Shown here one piece after another: positions 1 through 5,526 of a stretch of 9,733 nt of DNA. Positions within the stretch are counted from its first letter, which is position 1. Each line of letters starts with the position of its first letter. This DNA is from Patescibacteria group bacterium (lineage in GTDB: Bacteria > Patescibacteriota > Dojkabacteria > SC72 > T1SED10-24). The stretch is from assembly GCA_007130415.1 (NCBI GenBank), contig SLSN01000062.1, forward strand, positions 1 to 9,733, written 5' to 3'. The position numbers were made by a program, and so were the translations under genes. The notes beneath the pieces were generated by a model that saw only the letters and a list, made by a program, of their open reading frames with translations, was not told the origin of the DNA and ran no database searches.

Positions 1-2
1 AG

Positions 3-257
3 TTGGAACTTTTTATAAATAAATGCTTCAACGTTAAAAATTTGTTTTTAAATGGAACTTCAGACGAGAGAACACTTTTGATTAACGAATTGGCAGAAAA
101 CTTAATCTTAGATGAGGGAGAAATCCGTTGGAACTACAAAATAGGTTATAGGAATATGACAAATCAAGATTTTTTCTCTGAAAATTTCAATTGGGGTGGA
201 CAATGGGACTTGAACCCACAACCTTCGGTACCACAAACCGACGCTCTAACCAATTGA
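3..257 (+). CDS. C-terminal end of a probable serine site-specific recombinase (5' end outside window)
   Basis: The frame is open from the window edge, so only the 3' part of the gene is present; the TTG at 3 is not a trustworthy start. The residues covering LNGTSDERTLLINELAEN and the following LILDEGEIRWNY resemble the extreme C-terminus of resolvase/invertase-type recombinases, where a short helix (typically G..EEKR.IL..L..N) precedes a strand 'L.dg.l.f....pf'. The catalytic N-terminal domain would lie to the left and cannot be checked. The frame has no stop before it enters tRNA-His on the other strand, so its last 20 or so residues (from about NWGGQWDLN on) are antisense tRNA sequence, and the TGA stop lies inside the tRNA. 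This suggests an element integrated at the tRNA 3' end, with the host DNA supplying the stop. The family call is inference from a short segment; another DNA-binding protein is possible. Confidence 0.5.
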   Translation: MELFINKCFNVKNLFLNGTSDERTLLINELAENLILDEGEIRWNYKIGYRNMTNQDFFSENFNWGGQWDLNPQPSVPQTDALTN

Positions 258-269
258 GCTATGCCCACC
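192..269 (-). tRNA. trnH: tRNA-His (GTG anticodon)
   Basis: Read on the minus strand, this folds as a complete cloverleaf. The anticodon stem TCGGT/ACCGA closes the loop TTGTGGT, giving anticodon GTG. The acceptor stem has 8 pairs, including the extra G(-1) opposite C73 that is specific to tRNA-His, and the T-arm carries TTCAAGT. CCA is encoded (192-194 on the plus strand reads TGG). A good promoter lies just upstream at 284-312. The 3' half overlaps the end of the recombinase-like frame on the plus strand, consistent with use as an integration site. Confidence 0.96.
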
Positions 270-283
270 ATAACGAACTCCCA

Positions 284-312
284 ATTATACCTAAAAATAT
301 AGTGGTGTACAA
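284..312 (-). promoter_or_regulatory. Promoter of tRNA-His
   Basis: On the minus strand, TTGTAC (307-312) and TATAAT (284-289) are separated by 17 bp, close to the sigma-70 consensus. The predicted start is about 8 nt before the mature tRNA 5' end. It is arranged back to back with the rightward promoter at 319-346. Confidence 0.7.
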
Positions 313-318
313 CAAAAA

Positions 319-346
319 TTGTAAACCTTGCCACTAATGATATAAT
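319..346 (+). promoter_or_regulatory. Promoter of the deformylase operon
   Basis: TTGTAA (319-324) and a perfect TATAAT (341-346) are separated by 16 bp. The expected start near 353 gives a leader of about 23 nt before the deformylase ATG at 376. The leader holds no Shine-Dalgarno sequence. Confidence 0.65.
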
Positions 347-375
347 AGGGAGTATATAAATAAAAATCTTTTTTA

Positions 376-867
376 ATGCCAAAGAAGTTAAAAATTTTAA
401 CAATAAAAAACAAAAAAGAAGAAAAAAAACTCAGGGAAAAATCAAAGCCTATTTCAAATTTAGAAATAAAAAGCTCTGAATTCCAAAAGTTCCTTGATGA
501 CTTAATATATACAGCCAAAAATCATACGATGGCTGAAGGATGGATGACAGCAGGATTAGCAGCAATACAAGTAGGAAAACCTCTATGTGTTTTCGTAGCT
601 TTGAATACAGAAACAAACGAATTTGAAGAATACATAAATCCACAGATAGAATATCTTGGTAACGTTCAAGAAAAAGAAATAGAAGGGTGTTTAAGTTTAC
701 CAGAGTTACAAAAAGAAGTTCCCAGATACAGAAAAATTAAAATAATTTACAAAAATAGATTAGGCGAAAAAAAAGGTAAAAAAGTTGACAACTACAGTTC
801 AAAAGTAATACAACACGAATATGATCATTTGCAAGGAATTCTTTTTCCAGATAAACTAGTGAAGTAA
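376..867 (+). CDS. def: Peptide deformylase
   Basis: This metal-dependent cytoplasmic hydrolase removes the N-formyl group from the initiator methionine of new proteins. At 163 residues it is normal length for the family. All three signature motifs are present: GLAAIQ at 60-65 (motif 1), EGCLS at 103-107 with metal-ligand Cys105, and HEYDH at 147-151 with metal ligands His147 and His151 and catalytic Glu148. The first glycine of motif 1 (usual form GxGLAAxQ) is Thr58 here, a mild variation. The N-terminus is Lys-rich (KNKKEEKKLREKSKP) but aligns with the usual 'LRKKSKPV' segment, supporting the ATG at 376. A strong promoter lies upstream. The membrane-protein gene at 888 follows after 20 nt and probably shares the transcript. 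Function is secure because every catalytic residue is visible. Confidence 0.95.
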   Translation: MPKKLKILTIKNKKEEKKLREKSKPISNLEIKSSEFQKFLDDLIYTAKNHTMAEGWMTAGLAAIQVGKPLCVFVALNTETNEFEEYINPQIEYLGNVQEKEIEGCLSLPELQKEVPRYRKIKIIYKNRLGEKKGKKVDNYSSKVIQHEYDHLQGILFPDKLVK

Positions 868-887
868 TTTAAAAAAATAGCTGAAAA

Positions 888-2144
888 ATGAAAAAATTGC
901 TAACAATAATAATGCTTTTAGTATTGACTTTTTCTCTTGTTCCGAGTTTATTTGCTGAAGATGTAAGAGAAGAGTTAGACGCTATTGAAAGTGAAAGGAT
1001 ACAGAAAATCGAAGAACAGTTACTTTTAAATTTACCCGAAATTTCCGACAATCCAAATCATATCATTACTTTTAAAGATCCTTCTGGGAAAGGAGTTTTT
1101 CTAGAAATTGATGGACAGGAATTTGAGGAAATAACAAGTCCATATACATTACCATCTTTAAGCCTTGGAAGACATGTGTTGGTGTTTAGATTTACAGATC
1201 AGCAAGAAACAGAACAAACGTTTGAAAGAACAATAACGATAATACCCAGACCCCCTGTAATAAGTCCACCCAAAGTTATTGACAACGAAATCAATATCTC
1301 CGGTACAGCTATGGCAAATTCTGAAGTTGAAGTTTTTTTAACTGGAGGTATTTCAAATCAAAAAACCCTCGTTGAAGTAGATTCGAATGGAGAATGGGAA
1401 CATACATTTACAGAAGATATCGAGGAGGGAATACATACAGCTATAGCGACAACAAGAAGAAATGGTTTCGTAAGCTATTACTCCGAACCTATTGTTTTTG
1501 AAATAGGTGCAGATTCAGCAACCATCACCCCTGTATCAACAGGGAAAGAAGGTTCTTCATTTAGCTTCGGAGATTTTGATTTAACAGATTACAGAAGCAT
1601 ATTACAAACTCTTAGAAGCAACCCCGATCTTTTAATAGCTTTTGGATTTTTTTTCTTCTCAGGATTGTTCCTAGCTTGGTTAGCATTATCAATAATTTCT
1701 AGAATAAGTCAGAGAAAAACAAAAAAAGTTTTACAAGAACTACTAAGAAAAAACGATGTTGAAACACCACAAGGAAGTTCTTTAAGGGAAAAATTCGAGA
1801 ATTCTAAAAAAAGTGTAGCGGAAGAGAAAGAGAAAGGGGAAGAAGAAAAAAAAGAGAAAGAAAAAGAGAAAGAGAAAGAGGAAGAGAAAGAAGAAGAGAA
1901 AGAAGAAGAGAAGGAGGAAGAGAAGGAGGAAGAGAAAGAGAAAGAAGAAGAGAAGGAGGAAGAAGAAGAGAAGGAGGAAGAGAAAGAGAAAGAGGAAGAA
2001 GATGATGATGATAAAGAAGCTAAGACATTAACAAAAAAAGAATTCATGGAAAAATTCAAAGAATTAGATCCTGACGATGAAGAAGGGAAAGAAAAAGATT
2101 TGAAAAAGAAAAATATTAAAATATCCTTAACTTCTAAGGATTAA
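888..2144 (+). CDS. Secreted/membrane protein with Ig-like domains and cytoplasmic Glu/Lys-rich tail
   Basis: The 418-residue product has a clear signal peptide (about 1-23, ending SLFA before ED). Two beta-rich segments follow: about 55-120, and 125-206 with ISGTAMANSEVEVF and DSNGEWEHTF, which resemble bacterial Ig-like repeats. A Ser/Thr/Gly linker leads to one transmembrane helix (about 247-271), followed by the basic stretch SRISQRKTKK. By the positive-inside rule the Ig-like part is outside the cell and the C-terminus is cytoplasmic. Residues 312-371 are almost only Glu and Lys, then DDDD, then a charged tail. Such E/K tracts can form a stable single alpha helix, which is an inference here. 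The exact function is unknown; a surface, adhesion or scaffold role is plausible. It follows the deformylase gene by 20 nt, and its stop codon overlaps that of the convergent gene by 4 nt. Confidence 0.85.
   Translation: MKKLLTIIMLLVLTFSLVPSLFAEDVREELDAIESERIQKIEEQLLLNLPEISDNPNHIITFKDPSGKGVFLEIDGQEFEEITSPYTLPSLSLGRHVLVFRFTDQQETEQTFERTITIIPRPPVISPPKVIDNEINISGTAMANSEVEVFLTGGISNQKTLVEVDSNGEWEHTFTEDIEEGIHTAIATTRRNGFVSYYSEPIVFEIGADSATITPVSTGKEGSSFSFGDFDLTDYRSILQTLRSNPDLLIAFGFFFFSGLFLAWLALSIISRISQRKTKKVLQELLRKNDVETPQGSSLREKFENSKKSVAEEKEKGEEEKKEKEKEKEKEEEKEEEKEEEKEEEKEEEKEKEEEKEEEEEKEEEKEKEEEDDDDKEAKTLTKKEFMEKFKELDPDDEEGKEKDLKKKNIKISLTSKD
1820..2002 (+). repeat. 183-nt uninterrupted polypurine tract (GAA/GAG/AAA triplets)
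   Basis: No C or T occurs on the plus strand from 1820 to 2002. The tract is built from imperfect repeats of GAAGAGAAAGAAGAAGAG-like units in codon register, encoding the Glu/Lys region of the membrane protein. Homopurine tracts of this length with mirror symmetry can adopt triplex (H-DNA) structures and are prone to length change by slippage; that behaviour is inferred, not shown. Confidence 0.9.
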
Positions 2145-3802
2145 ATATCCCAATACCATTCGTGGACATTCCCATACCTATCGCTTGGAGAAGAAATATC
2201 TTTGGCATCAAAACCCTCTAAGTTTTTGTTTAGTATGAAAAATACTTTTGGATGATACAAGAAAGTAACAGGAGCATCATCTGTTAAGTAACGTTGAAAA
2301 AGAAAATAATCTTCTTTTCTCTCTTCTTTATCTAAACTTATTCTAGCTCGCTCGAGCAAAATATCTACTCTGGAATAATCATAACCAGAAATATTAAGCA
2401 TCGGATGGTCTATTCTTAAAGAATGCCATAAATTGTACTGATCTGGATCTGTAGCAACCTCTATCTCATACAATAGTAATTCAAAATCTCTTGTAGGTAA
2501 AATCTCTCTCATAACCTGCTCATAATTTAAAGGTCTTGACCTTAGTAAAACACCACCCTCCCTAAACATTTCTGTAAGAGCATCAACCAATCTCTGATTA
2601 AGTTCAGAATCAAAAAAAGACATACTCAAGGAAAGCACCTTATTATCATCCGTTAGATAATAGCCTCCTTCAGAATCTCGCTCATATCCAAGAGACTCAA
2701 AAATCTCAGCTGCTTCATCTGGACCATACTCTAATGGCTCTAAGGAATCATTAAAAGCCCAAGAAGTTGGAGGAATTGGCCCTGTAGCTAAAACACCCTC
2801 TATACCTGCAACTTCAAGAAGTTTTTCATTATCTATTAAAAAAGAAAGCGCTCTTCTAAATTCAGCATCTGAAAATTGCTCTCTCCTAGTATTAAAAAAT
2901 ATCAATTTTTGCCTATTATACAAAACAGATTCTTTAATTTTGTAAAAAGGATAATCTTCCAAATTATCTACCTTATCCAAATCAAAGGTATTAATAATAT
3001 CAACTTCGTTATTTTTAACGGCACCATTTAAATCATCATAGTTTTCAAAAAACAAATACCTGTAATTTTTAATAGAGGGTTCTAACCAATGATCCTCAAA
3101 AACACTCAACGCAAAACCTCTTTGACTAATTGAATCAACTTTGTAAACACCACAACCTATTGGATTAGTATTTGTTTTACTCAGTGCAAAATTATTCAAA
3201 GAAACATTTTCATAAATATGCTTAGGAATCATATACACCGAAATTGCTTCCCAAAAAGTAGCGTTAGTCTCTTCAAGCTTAAAACGCAAAGTGTAATCAT
3301 CTATTTTTTCAATTTTAACCCCTTCCAAAGCTCTACCATATGTATCTTCTCCAAATTCTTCAGCTAAAAAAATTGAAGTCTCAAAATTCCAAACAATATC
3401 GTCTGCCGTTAGAGGTGTATTATCATGCCAAACAACCCCTTCTCGCAATTTAAAAAGATATTCAAGATCACTAGTTTTAGCCCATTCAAATGCAAGACTG
3501 GCTATGGGCTCACCAGAAGCATCAACCTCTATAAATCTTTCGTAAACAAGTGCGTAGAAATCACGATCTACAGAATTTTGAGTTACATACATAGGATTTG
3601 TTGAAAGTAATGTACCAACTGCAGCTTCAGTTACGACAGTGGTATCCTGACCTTCAACAAATCTACGAACAAAATCTGATGTAAAACCGAAATAAACAAA
3701 ATATCCCAAGAAGATAGCTACGAAGATATAGAAAAGGGGACTAGTAGAACCGATAAATTTTGAAAAATATTTTGGATAATTCCAAAAAAAATCTCTAAGC
3801 AT
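2141..3802 (-). CDS. Membrane-anchored oligopeptide-binding protein (ABC solute-binding family 5)
   Basis: This 553-residue protein belongs to the DppA/OppA-type extracellular binding proteins (SBP_bac_5), usually about 500-550 residues. Family features are the segment EWAKTSDLEYLFKLREG followed by VVWHDNTPLTADD (about 106-135), GCGVYKV at 216-222 in place of the usual GTGPYKV, FRRALSFLID at 315-324, and GPIPPTSW at 341-348. Instead of a lipobox Cys it has a cytoplasmic N-terminus and a transmembrane helix at about 22-40, so the binding domain is probably tethered outside the membrane. No permease or ATPase gene is adjacent, so the transport partner is elsewhere or absent. It is the last gene of a run with a holin-like gene and secG, 14 nt after secG. 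The ligand (peptide, nickel, sugar or other) cannot be told from sequence. Confidence 0.9.
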   Translation of the reverse strand: MLRDFFWNYPKYFSKFIGSTSPLFYIFVAIFLGYFVYFGFTSDFVRRFVEGQDTTVVTEAAVGTLLSTNPMYVTQNSVDRDFYALVYERFIEVDASGEPIASLAFEWAKTSDLEYLFKLREGVVWHDNTPLTADDIVWNFETSIFLAEEFGEDTYGRALEGVKIEKIDDYTLRFKLEETNATFWEAISVYMIPKHIYENVSLNNFALSKTNTNPIGCGVYKVDSISQRGFALSVFEDHWLEPSIKNYRYLFFENYDDLNGAVKNNEVDIINTFDLDKVDNLEDYPFYKIKESVLYNRQKLIFFNTRREQFSDAEFRRALSFLIDNEKLLEVAGIEGVLATGPIPPTSWAFNDSLEPLEYGPDEAAEIFESLGYERDSEGGYYLTDDNKVLSLSMSFFDSELNQRLVDALTEMFREGGVLLRSRPLNYEQVMREILPTRDFELLLYEIEVATDPDQYNLWHSLRIDHPMLNISGYDYSRVDILLERARISLDKEERKEDYFLFQRYLTDDAPVTFLYHPKVFFILNKNLEGFDAKDISSPSDRYGNVHEWYWDI

Positions 3803-3816
3803 AACTATATTTATTT

Positions 3817-4056
3817 TTATGTAGAGAATTTAACTATTACAAATGATAGTGCTGAAAAAACTACAATCAGGAAAATTGTTCCATAGTAAAGAAATGACTC
3901 CAAACCCCTGCGAGTTCTGAAGTGCTCACCACCACCTCCACCACCAAACAATTCACCAACGCCTTCACCTCTATTTTGTACTAAAATTGAGGCAACAATC
4001 AAAATAGCAAGGATTATCTGCGTTATCATCAATCCATTTAAAACACTCTGATCCAT
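3817..4056 (-). CDS. secG: Preprotein translocase subunit SecG
   Basis: SecG is the small accessory subunit of the SecYEG channel and assists SecA-driven export. The 79-residue protein shows the family plan: a transmembrane helix at about 9-27, the conserved cytoplasmic loop with VQNRGEGVGELFGGGGGG (about 26-43) and TRRGLE (48-53), and a second helix at about 55-76. The 'LVQNRGEG...FGGG...TRRG' pattern is diagnostic. It lies between a holin-like gene (6 nt upstream) and the anchored binding-protein gene (14 nt downstream), probably in one transcript. No Shine-Dalgarno sequence precedes the ATG. Confidence 0.94.
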   Translation of the reverse strand: MDQSVLNGLMITQIILAILIVASILVQNRGEGVGELFGGGGGGEHFRTRRGLESFLYYGTIFLIVVFSALSFVIVKFST

Positions 4057-4062
4057 TTTTAA

Positions 4063-4464
4063 TTATTCTTGAAGTAATTTAACTAAAGATGACACAAAAG
4101 CAGTACTTAAAGATAACAGTACCATCGTCCCTATTTTATCAAATTCGAAGGATTTTAGCGACAACCAACCTAAATCAGTTTCCTGAAAGACTAAATTATC
4201 AACTAAAAAGCCTGGTAGAAAAGTTTCTAAAGCAAGAAAAACACCAAAAAGGATTAATGTTACAGCTAAAAGTCTAGTTAAAAAAACAACCTTAACTGTT
4301 AAAAAAGTTAGCACAGGTTTCGACAGTGCTACACCTAAACCAACAAGAATTAACACACTAGATAGATAAACAAAATCAGAAGGTAATTTTACAGAAGGAA
4401 AGAAAAGCATTACAAAAACAAAGGAAAAGATGTATAATATTAAGTCAAAAAGCCCTTTTTTCAT
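4063..4464 (-). CDS. Small integral membrane protein, possibly phage-holin-4/DUF360-like
   Basis: The 133-residue protein has four hydrophobic segments (about 7-23, 31-48, 56-83 and 110-130). The arrangement, with a short loop containing SKPVLTFLT (48-56) and a helix ending in FLPGFLV (82-88), is reminiscent of the 'RP(I/V)L.LLT...PGF' pattern of the Phage_holin_4_2/DUF360 family of small membrane proteins. That family has no settled role in bacteria, and the holin label does not imply lysis. The match is from memory of the pattern and is tentative. It is the first gene of the leftward run to secG and the binding protein, and a promoter lies at 4495-4523. Confidence 0.7.
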   Translation of the reverse strand: MKKGLFDLILYIFSFVFVMLFFPSVKLPSDFVYLSSVLILVGLGVALSKPVLTFLTVKVVFLTRLLAVTLILFGVFLALETFLPGFLVDNLVFQETDLGWLSLKSFEFDKIGTMVLLSLSTAFVSSLVKLLQE

Positions 4465-4473
4465 AATTTAATC

Positions 4474-4502
4474 TTGATTCAAATTATTTCTTAAAGTATA
4501 CT
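4474..4502 (+). promoter_or_regulatory. Rightward promoter of tRNA-Cys
   Basis: TTGATT (4474-4479) and TATACT (4497-4502) are separated by 17 bp. The predicted start near 4509 lies about 18 nt before the mature tRNA-Cys. The -10 element overlaps that of the leftward promoter through the palindrome AGTATACT at 4495-4502. Confidence 0.55.
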
Positions 4503-4523
4503 AACATACCAAGAAATTCACAA
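4495..4523 (-). promoter_or_regulatory. Leftward promoter of the holin-like/secG/binding-protein run
   Basis: On the minus strand, TTGTGA (4518-4523) and TATACT (4495-4500) are separated by 17 bp. The predicted start gives a leader of about 24 nt before the ATG at 4464. Its -10 element is part of the palindrome AGTATACT, also used by the opposing promoter at 4474-4502. Confidence 0.55.
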
Positions 4524-4526
4524 GAT

Positions 4527-4602
4527 GGTGACGTAGCCAAGGTGGTTAAGGCCGCGGTCTGCAAAACCGCTATCACGGGTTCGAGTCCCGTCGTCACCTC
4601 CA
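4527..4602 (+). tRNA. trnC: tRNA-Cys (GCA anticodon)
   Basis: A full 76-nt cloverleaf is visible. The acceptor stem GGTGACG pairs with CGTCACC, and the anticodon stem GCGGT/ACCGC holds loop CTGCAAA, giving anticodon GCA. The T-arm is ACGGG-TTCGAGT-CCCGT. Discriminator base 73 is T, as expected for tRNA-Cys. CCA is encoded at 4600-4602. Confidence 0.97.
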
Positions 4603-4607
4603 AAAGG

Positions 4608-4636
4608 TTGTTTTCTTAGTTATTGGGCACTATAAT
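4608..4636 (+). promoter_or_regulatory. Promoter of tRNA-Leu
   Basis: TTGTTT (4608-4613) and a perfect TATAAT (4631-4636) are separated by 17 bp, in the 46-nt spacer between the two tRNA genes. The expected start is about 6 nt before the mature tRNA-Leu. The gene therefore does not depend on read-through from tRNA-Cys. Confidence 0.65.
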
Positions 4637-4648
4637 ACGCTAGAATAT

Positions 4649-4733
4649 GCCGAGATGGTGGAATTGGCAGACACGCAGGACTTAAAATCCTGTGCCCGCT
4701 AAGGGCGTGCGAGTTCGATTCTCGCTCTCGGCA
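4649..4733 (+). tRNA. trnL: tRNA-Leu (TAA anticodon)
   Basis: This 85-nt class II tRNA has acceptor stem GCCGAGA/TCTCGGC, anticodon stem CAGGA/TCCTG with loop CTTAAAA (anticodon TAA), and a long variable arm with TGCCCGCTAAGGGCGT. The T-loop is TTCGATT and the discriminator is A73. CCA is not encoded (the next bases are TTA), unlike tRNA-His and tRNA-Cys here, so a CCA-adding enzyme is needed. The stop codon of the convergent rubredoxin-like gene begins at the next base. Confidence 0.96.
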
Positions 4734-4895
4734 TTAGTCAACATCAGCAAACTTATCTGGATCCTCATTACCACATTTAGGGCATTTTTTAACAACTTCA
4801 ATACCTTCATAAAGGTAGCCACAATTTAAACACTTCCATCTCAACCAGATAACATCAAGCTCTTCCTTCTTAACTTTTTTTGAAATATCTTCCAT
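4734..4895 (-). CDS. Small rubredoxin-like zinc/iron-ribbon protein (53 residues)
   Basis: The start ATG is at 4893-4895 and the TAA stop at 4734-4736. After a charged N-terminus, residues 20-49 read WKCLNCGYLYEG, then KKCPKCGNEDPDKF. Four cysteines (22, 25, 38, 41) form two CxxCG knuckles, followed by PDKF. This is the short rubredoxin-like domain found at the C-terminus of rubrerythrins, where it binds Fe or Zn; here it stands alone without the ferritin-like part. The short spacing between knuckles (12 residues, versus roughly 30 in classical rubredoxin) argues for the rubrerythrin-type form. It starts inside the 3' end of the kinase-like gene (26-nt overlap, different frame), so the two are probably co-expressed. 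Electron transfer or simple metal binding are both possible. Confidence 0.85.
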   Translation of the reverse strand: MEDISKKVKKEELDVIWLRWKCLNCGYLYEGIEVVKKCPKCGNEDPDKFADVD

Positions 4896-5475
4896 TTTCA
4901 ATTAATTTTAAAATAAATTCAAAAGTTTCCACCTCATTTTGATGAGAACTATTGACCATTATGTCATTGTACTTCCTCTGATTTTCAAACTCAATACCGT
5001 ACAAATCCATAAACCTCCTTTTGTCATTTTCAAATCTTTTTTCCAAATTATGTCGTATTTCATCTAAAGTTAAATCCGTTATTTTCTTCCCCTTTGTCCT
5101 CTGAGCTCTAACGTCAATATCAGCATCTATCCAAATTTTCACAGTACAGGGGATTTCATGTTTTGTTGCTAAAGCAGCAAATATCTTACTATCTATTAGA
5201 ATATCTCTTGAAAAGCTTTTTTCAAAAAGTTTTTCATCTATTAAAGAATCAAATCTCAAATGATTTTTCTCAAAAACCTCACTTTCTAGAAACTTCGTTA
5301 AGCTCTCAAAACCATGCTTCTGAGCTAAATCTCGCATCAATTTACCACCATAGAAATAGCTAAGAGAGAAATGCTGTGCTAATTTTTTAGCTATAGTAGA
5401 AGCTCCAGAACCACCAGGACCGCCCACTACAACTAAATGACCAAGCTCTTTACTACGAGTATGCAAATCAGCCAT
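4870..5475 (-). CDS. Cytidylate kinase-like P-loop nucleotide kinase
   Basis: The 201-residue cytoplasmic protein has an N-terminal P-loop in GGPGGSGASTIAKKLA (18-33), a GGKLMRDLA segment (43-51) where NMP kinases bind the monophosphate, and a strand DILIDSK (91-97) matching the 'vi.GR' strand. An Arg-rich LID region (123-154) ends in NDKRRFMDLYGIEF, like the 'R..D..RY...YGID' of cytidylate kinases. It best fits the short archaeal-type family (Cytidylate_kin2), which converts CMP or dCMP to the diphosphate. The Walker lysine is Ala25 in GSGAST; archaeal members often have Thr there, so this does not rule out activity. It diverges from ftsW across a 51-bp spacer and overlaps the rubredoxin-like gene. 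Specificity for CMP rather than another monophosphate is inferred. Confidence 0.8.
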   Translation of the reverse strand: MADLHTRSKELGHLVVVGGPGGSGASTIAKKLAQHFSLSYFYGGKLMRDLAQKHGFESLTKFLESEVFEKNHLRFDSLIDEKLFEKSFSRDILIDSKIFAALATKHEIPCTVKIWIDADIDVRAQRTKGKKITDLTLDEIRHNLEKRFENDKRRFMDLYGIEFENQRKYNDIMVNSSHQNEVETFEFILKLIENGRYFKKS

Positions 5476-5515
5476 AATATACTATTATTAAAATCCTTTG
5501 ATTTATAGTATATTA
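5475..5515. promoter_or_regulatory. 11-bp inverted repeat between the kinase-like gene and ftsW
   Basis: TAATATACTAT (5475-5485) is repeated in perfect inverted form as ATAGTATATTA (5505-5515), with a 19-nt spacer that itself holds AAATC...GATTT (5491-5504). Each arm contains a -10-like TATACT pointing inward, so the arms may hold face-to-face promoters for the two divergent genes, or an operator between them. No convincing -35 boxes are seen. Palindromes are easier to find by chance in A/T-rich DNA. Confidence 0.45.
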
Positions 5516-5526
5516 AAAAAACAATT

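Noticed and set aside
164..403. Minus-strand 79-residue frame across tRNA-His
   Set aside because: It is made from the tRNA itself and the spacer in antisense to def; there is no protein family signal.
1820..2002. Possible CRISPR or tandem-repeat array
   Set aside because: The repeats are short, imperfect, without unique spacers, and in codon register within a well-supported protein.
1709..2059. Ser/Phe-rich open frame on the minus strand
   Set aside because: It is the mirror of the Glu/Lys codon tract on the plus strand (GAA/GAG read as TTC/CTC and shifted frames). No known protein is so repetitive, and the plus-strand protein has clear domains.
4089..4277. Plus-strand 62-residue frame
   Set aside because: It lies entirely within the minus-strand holin-like gene, which has four membrane helices and a matching promoter; it has no promoter or family signal of its own.
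4063..4464. Phage lysis cassette or prophage remnant
   Set aside because: Only a general holin-4-like pattern is seen, with no endolysin or phage structural genes, and the gene is in a housekeeping run with secG.
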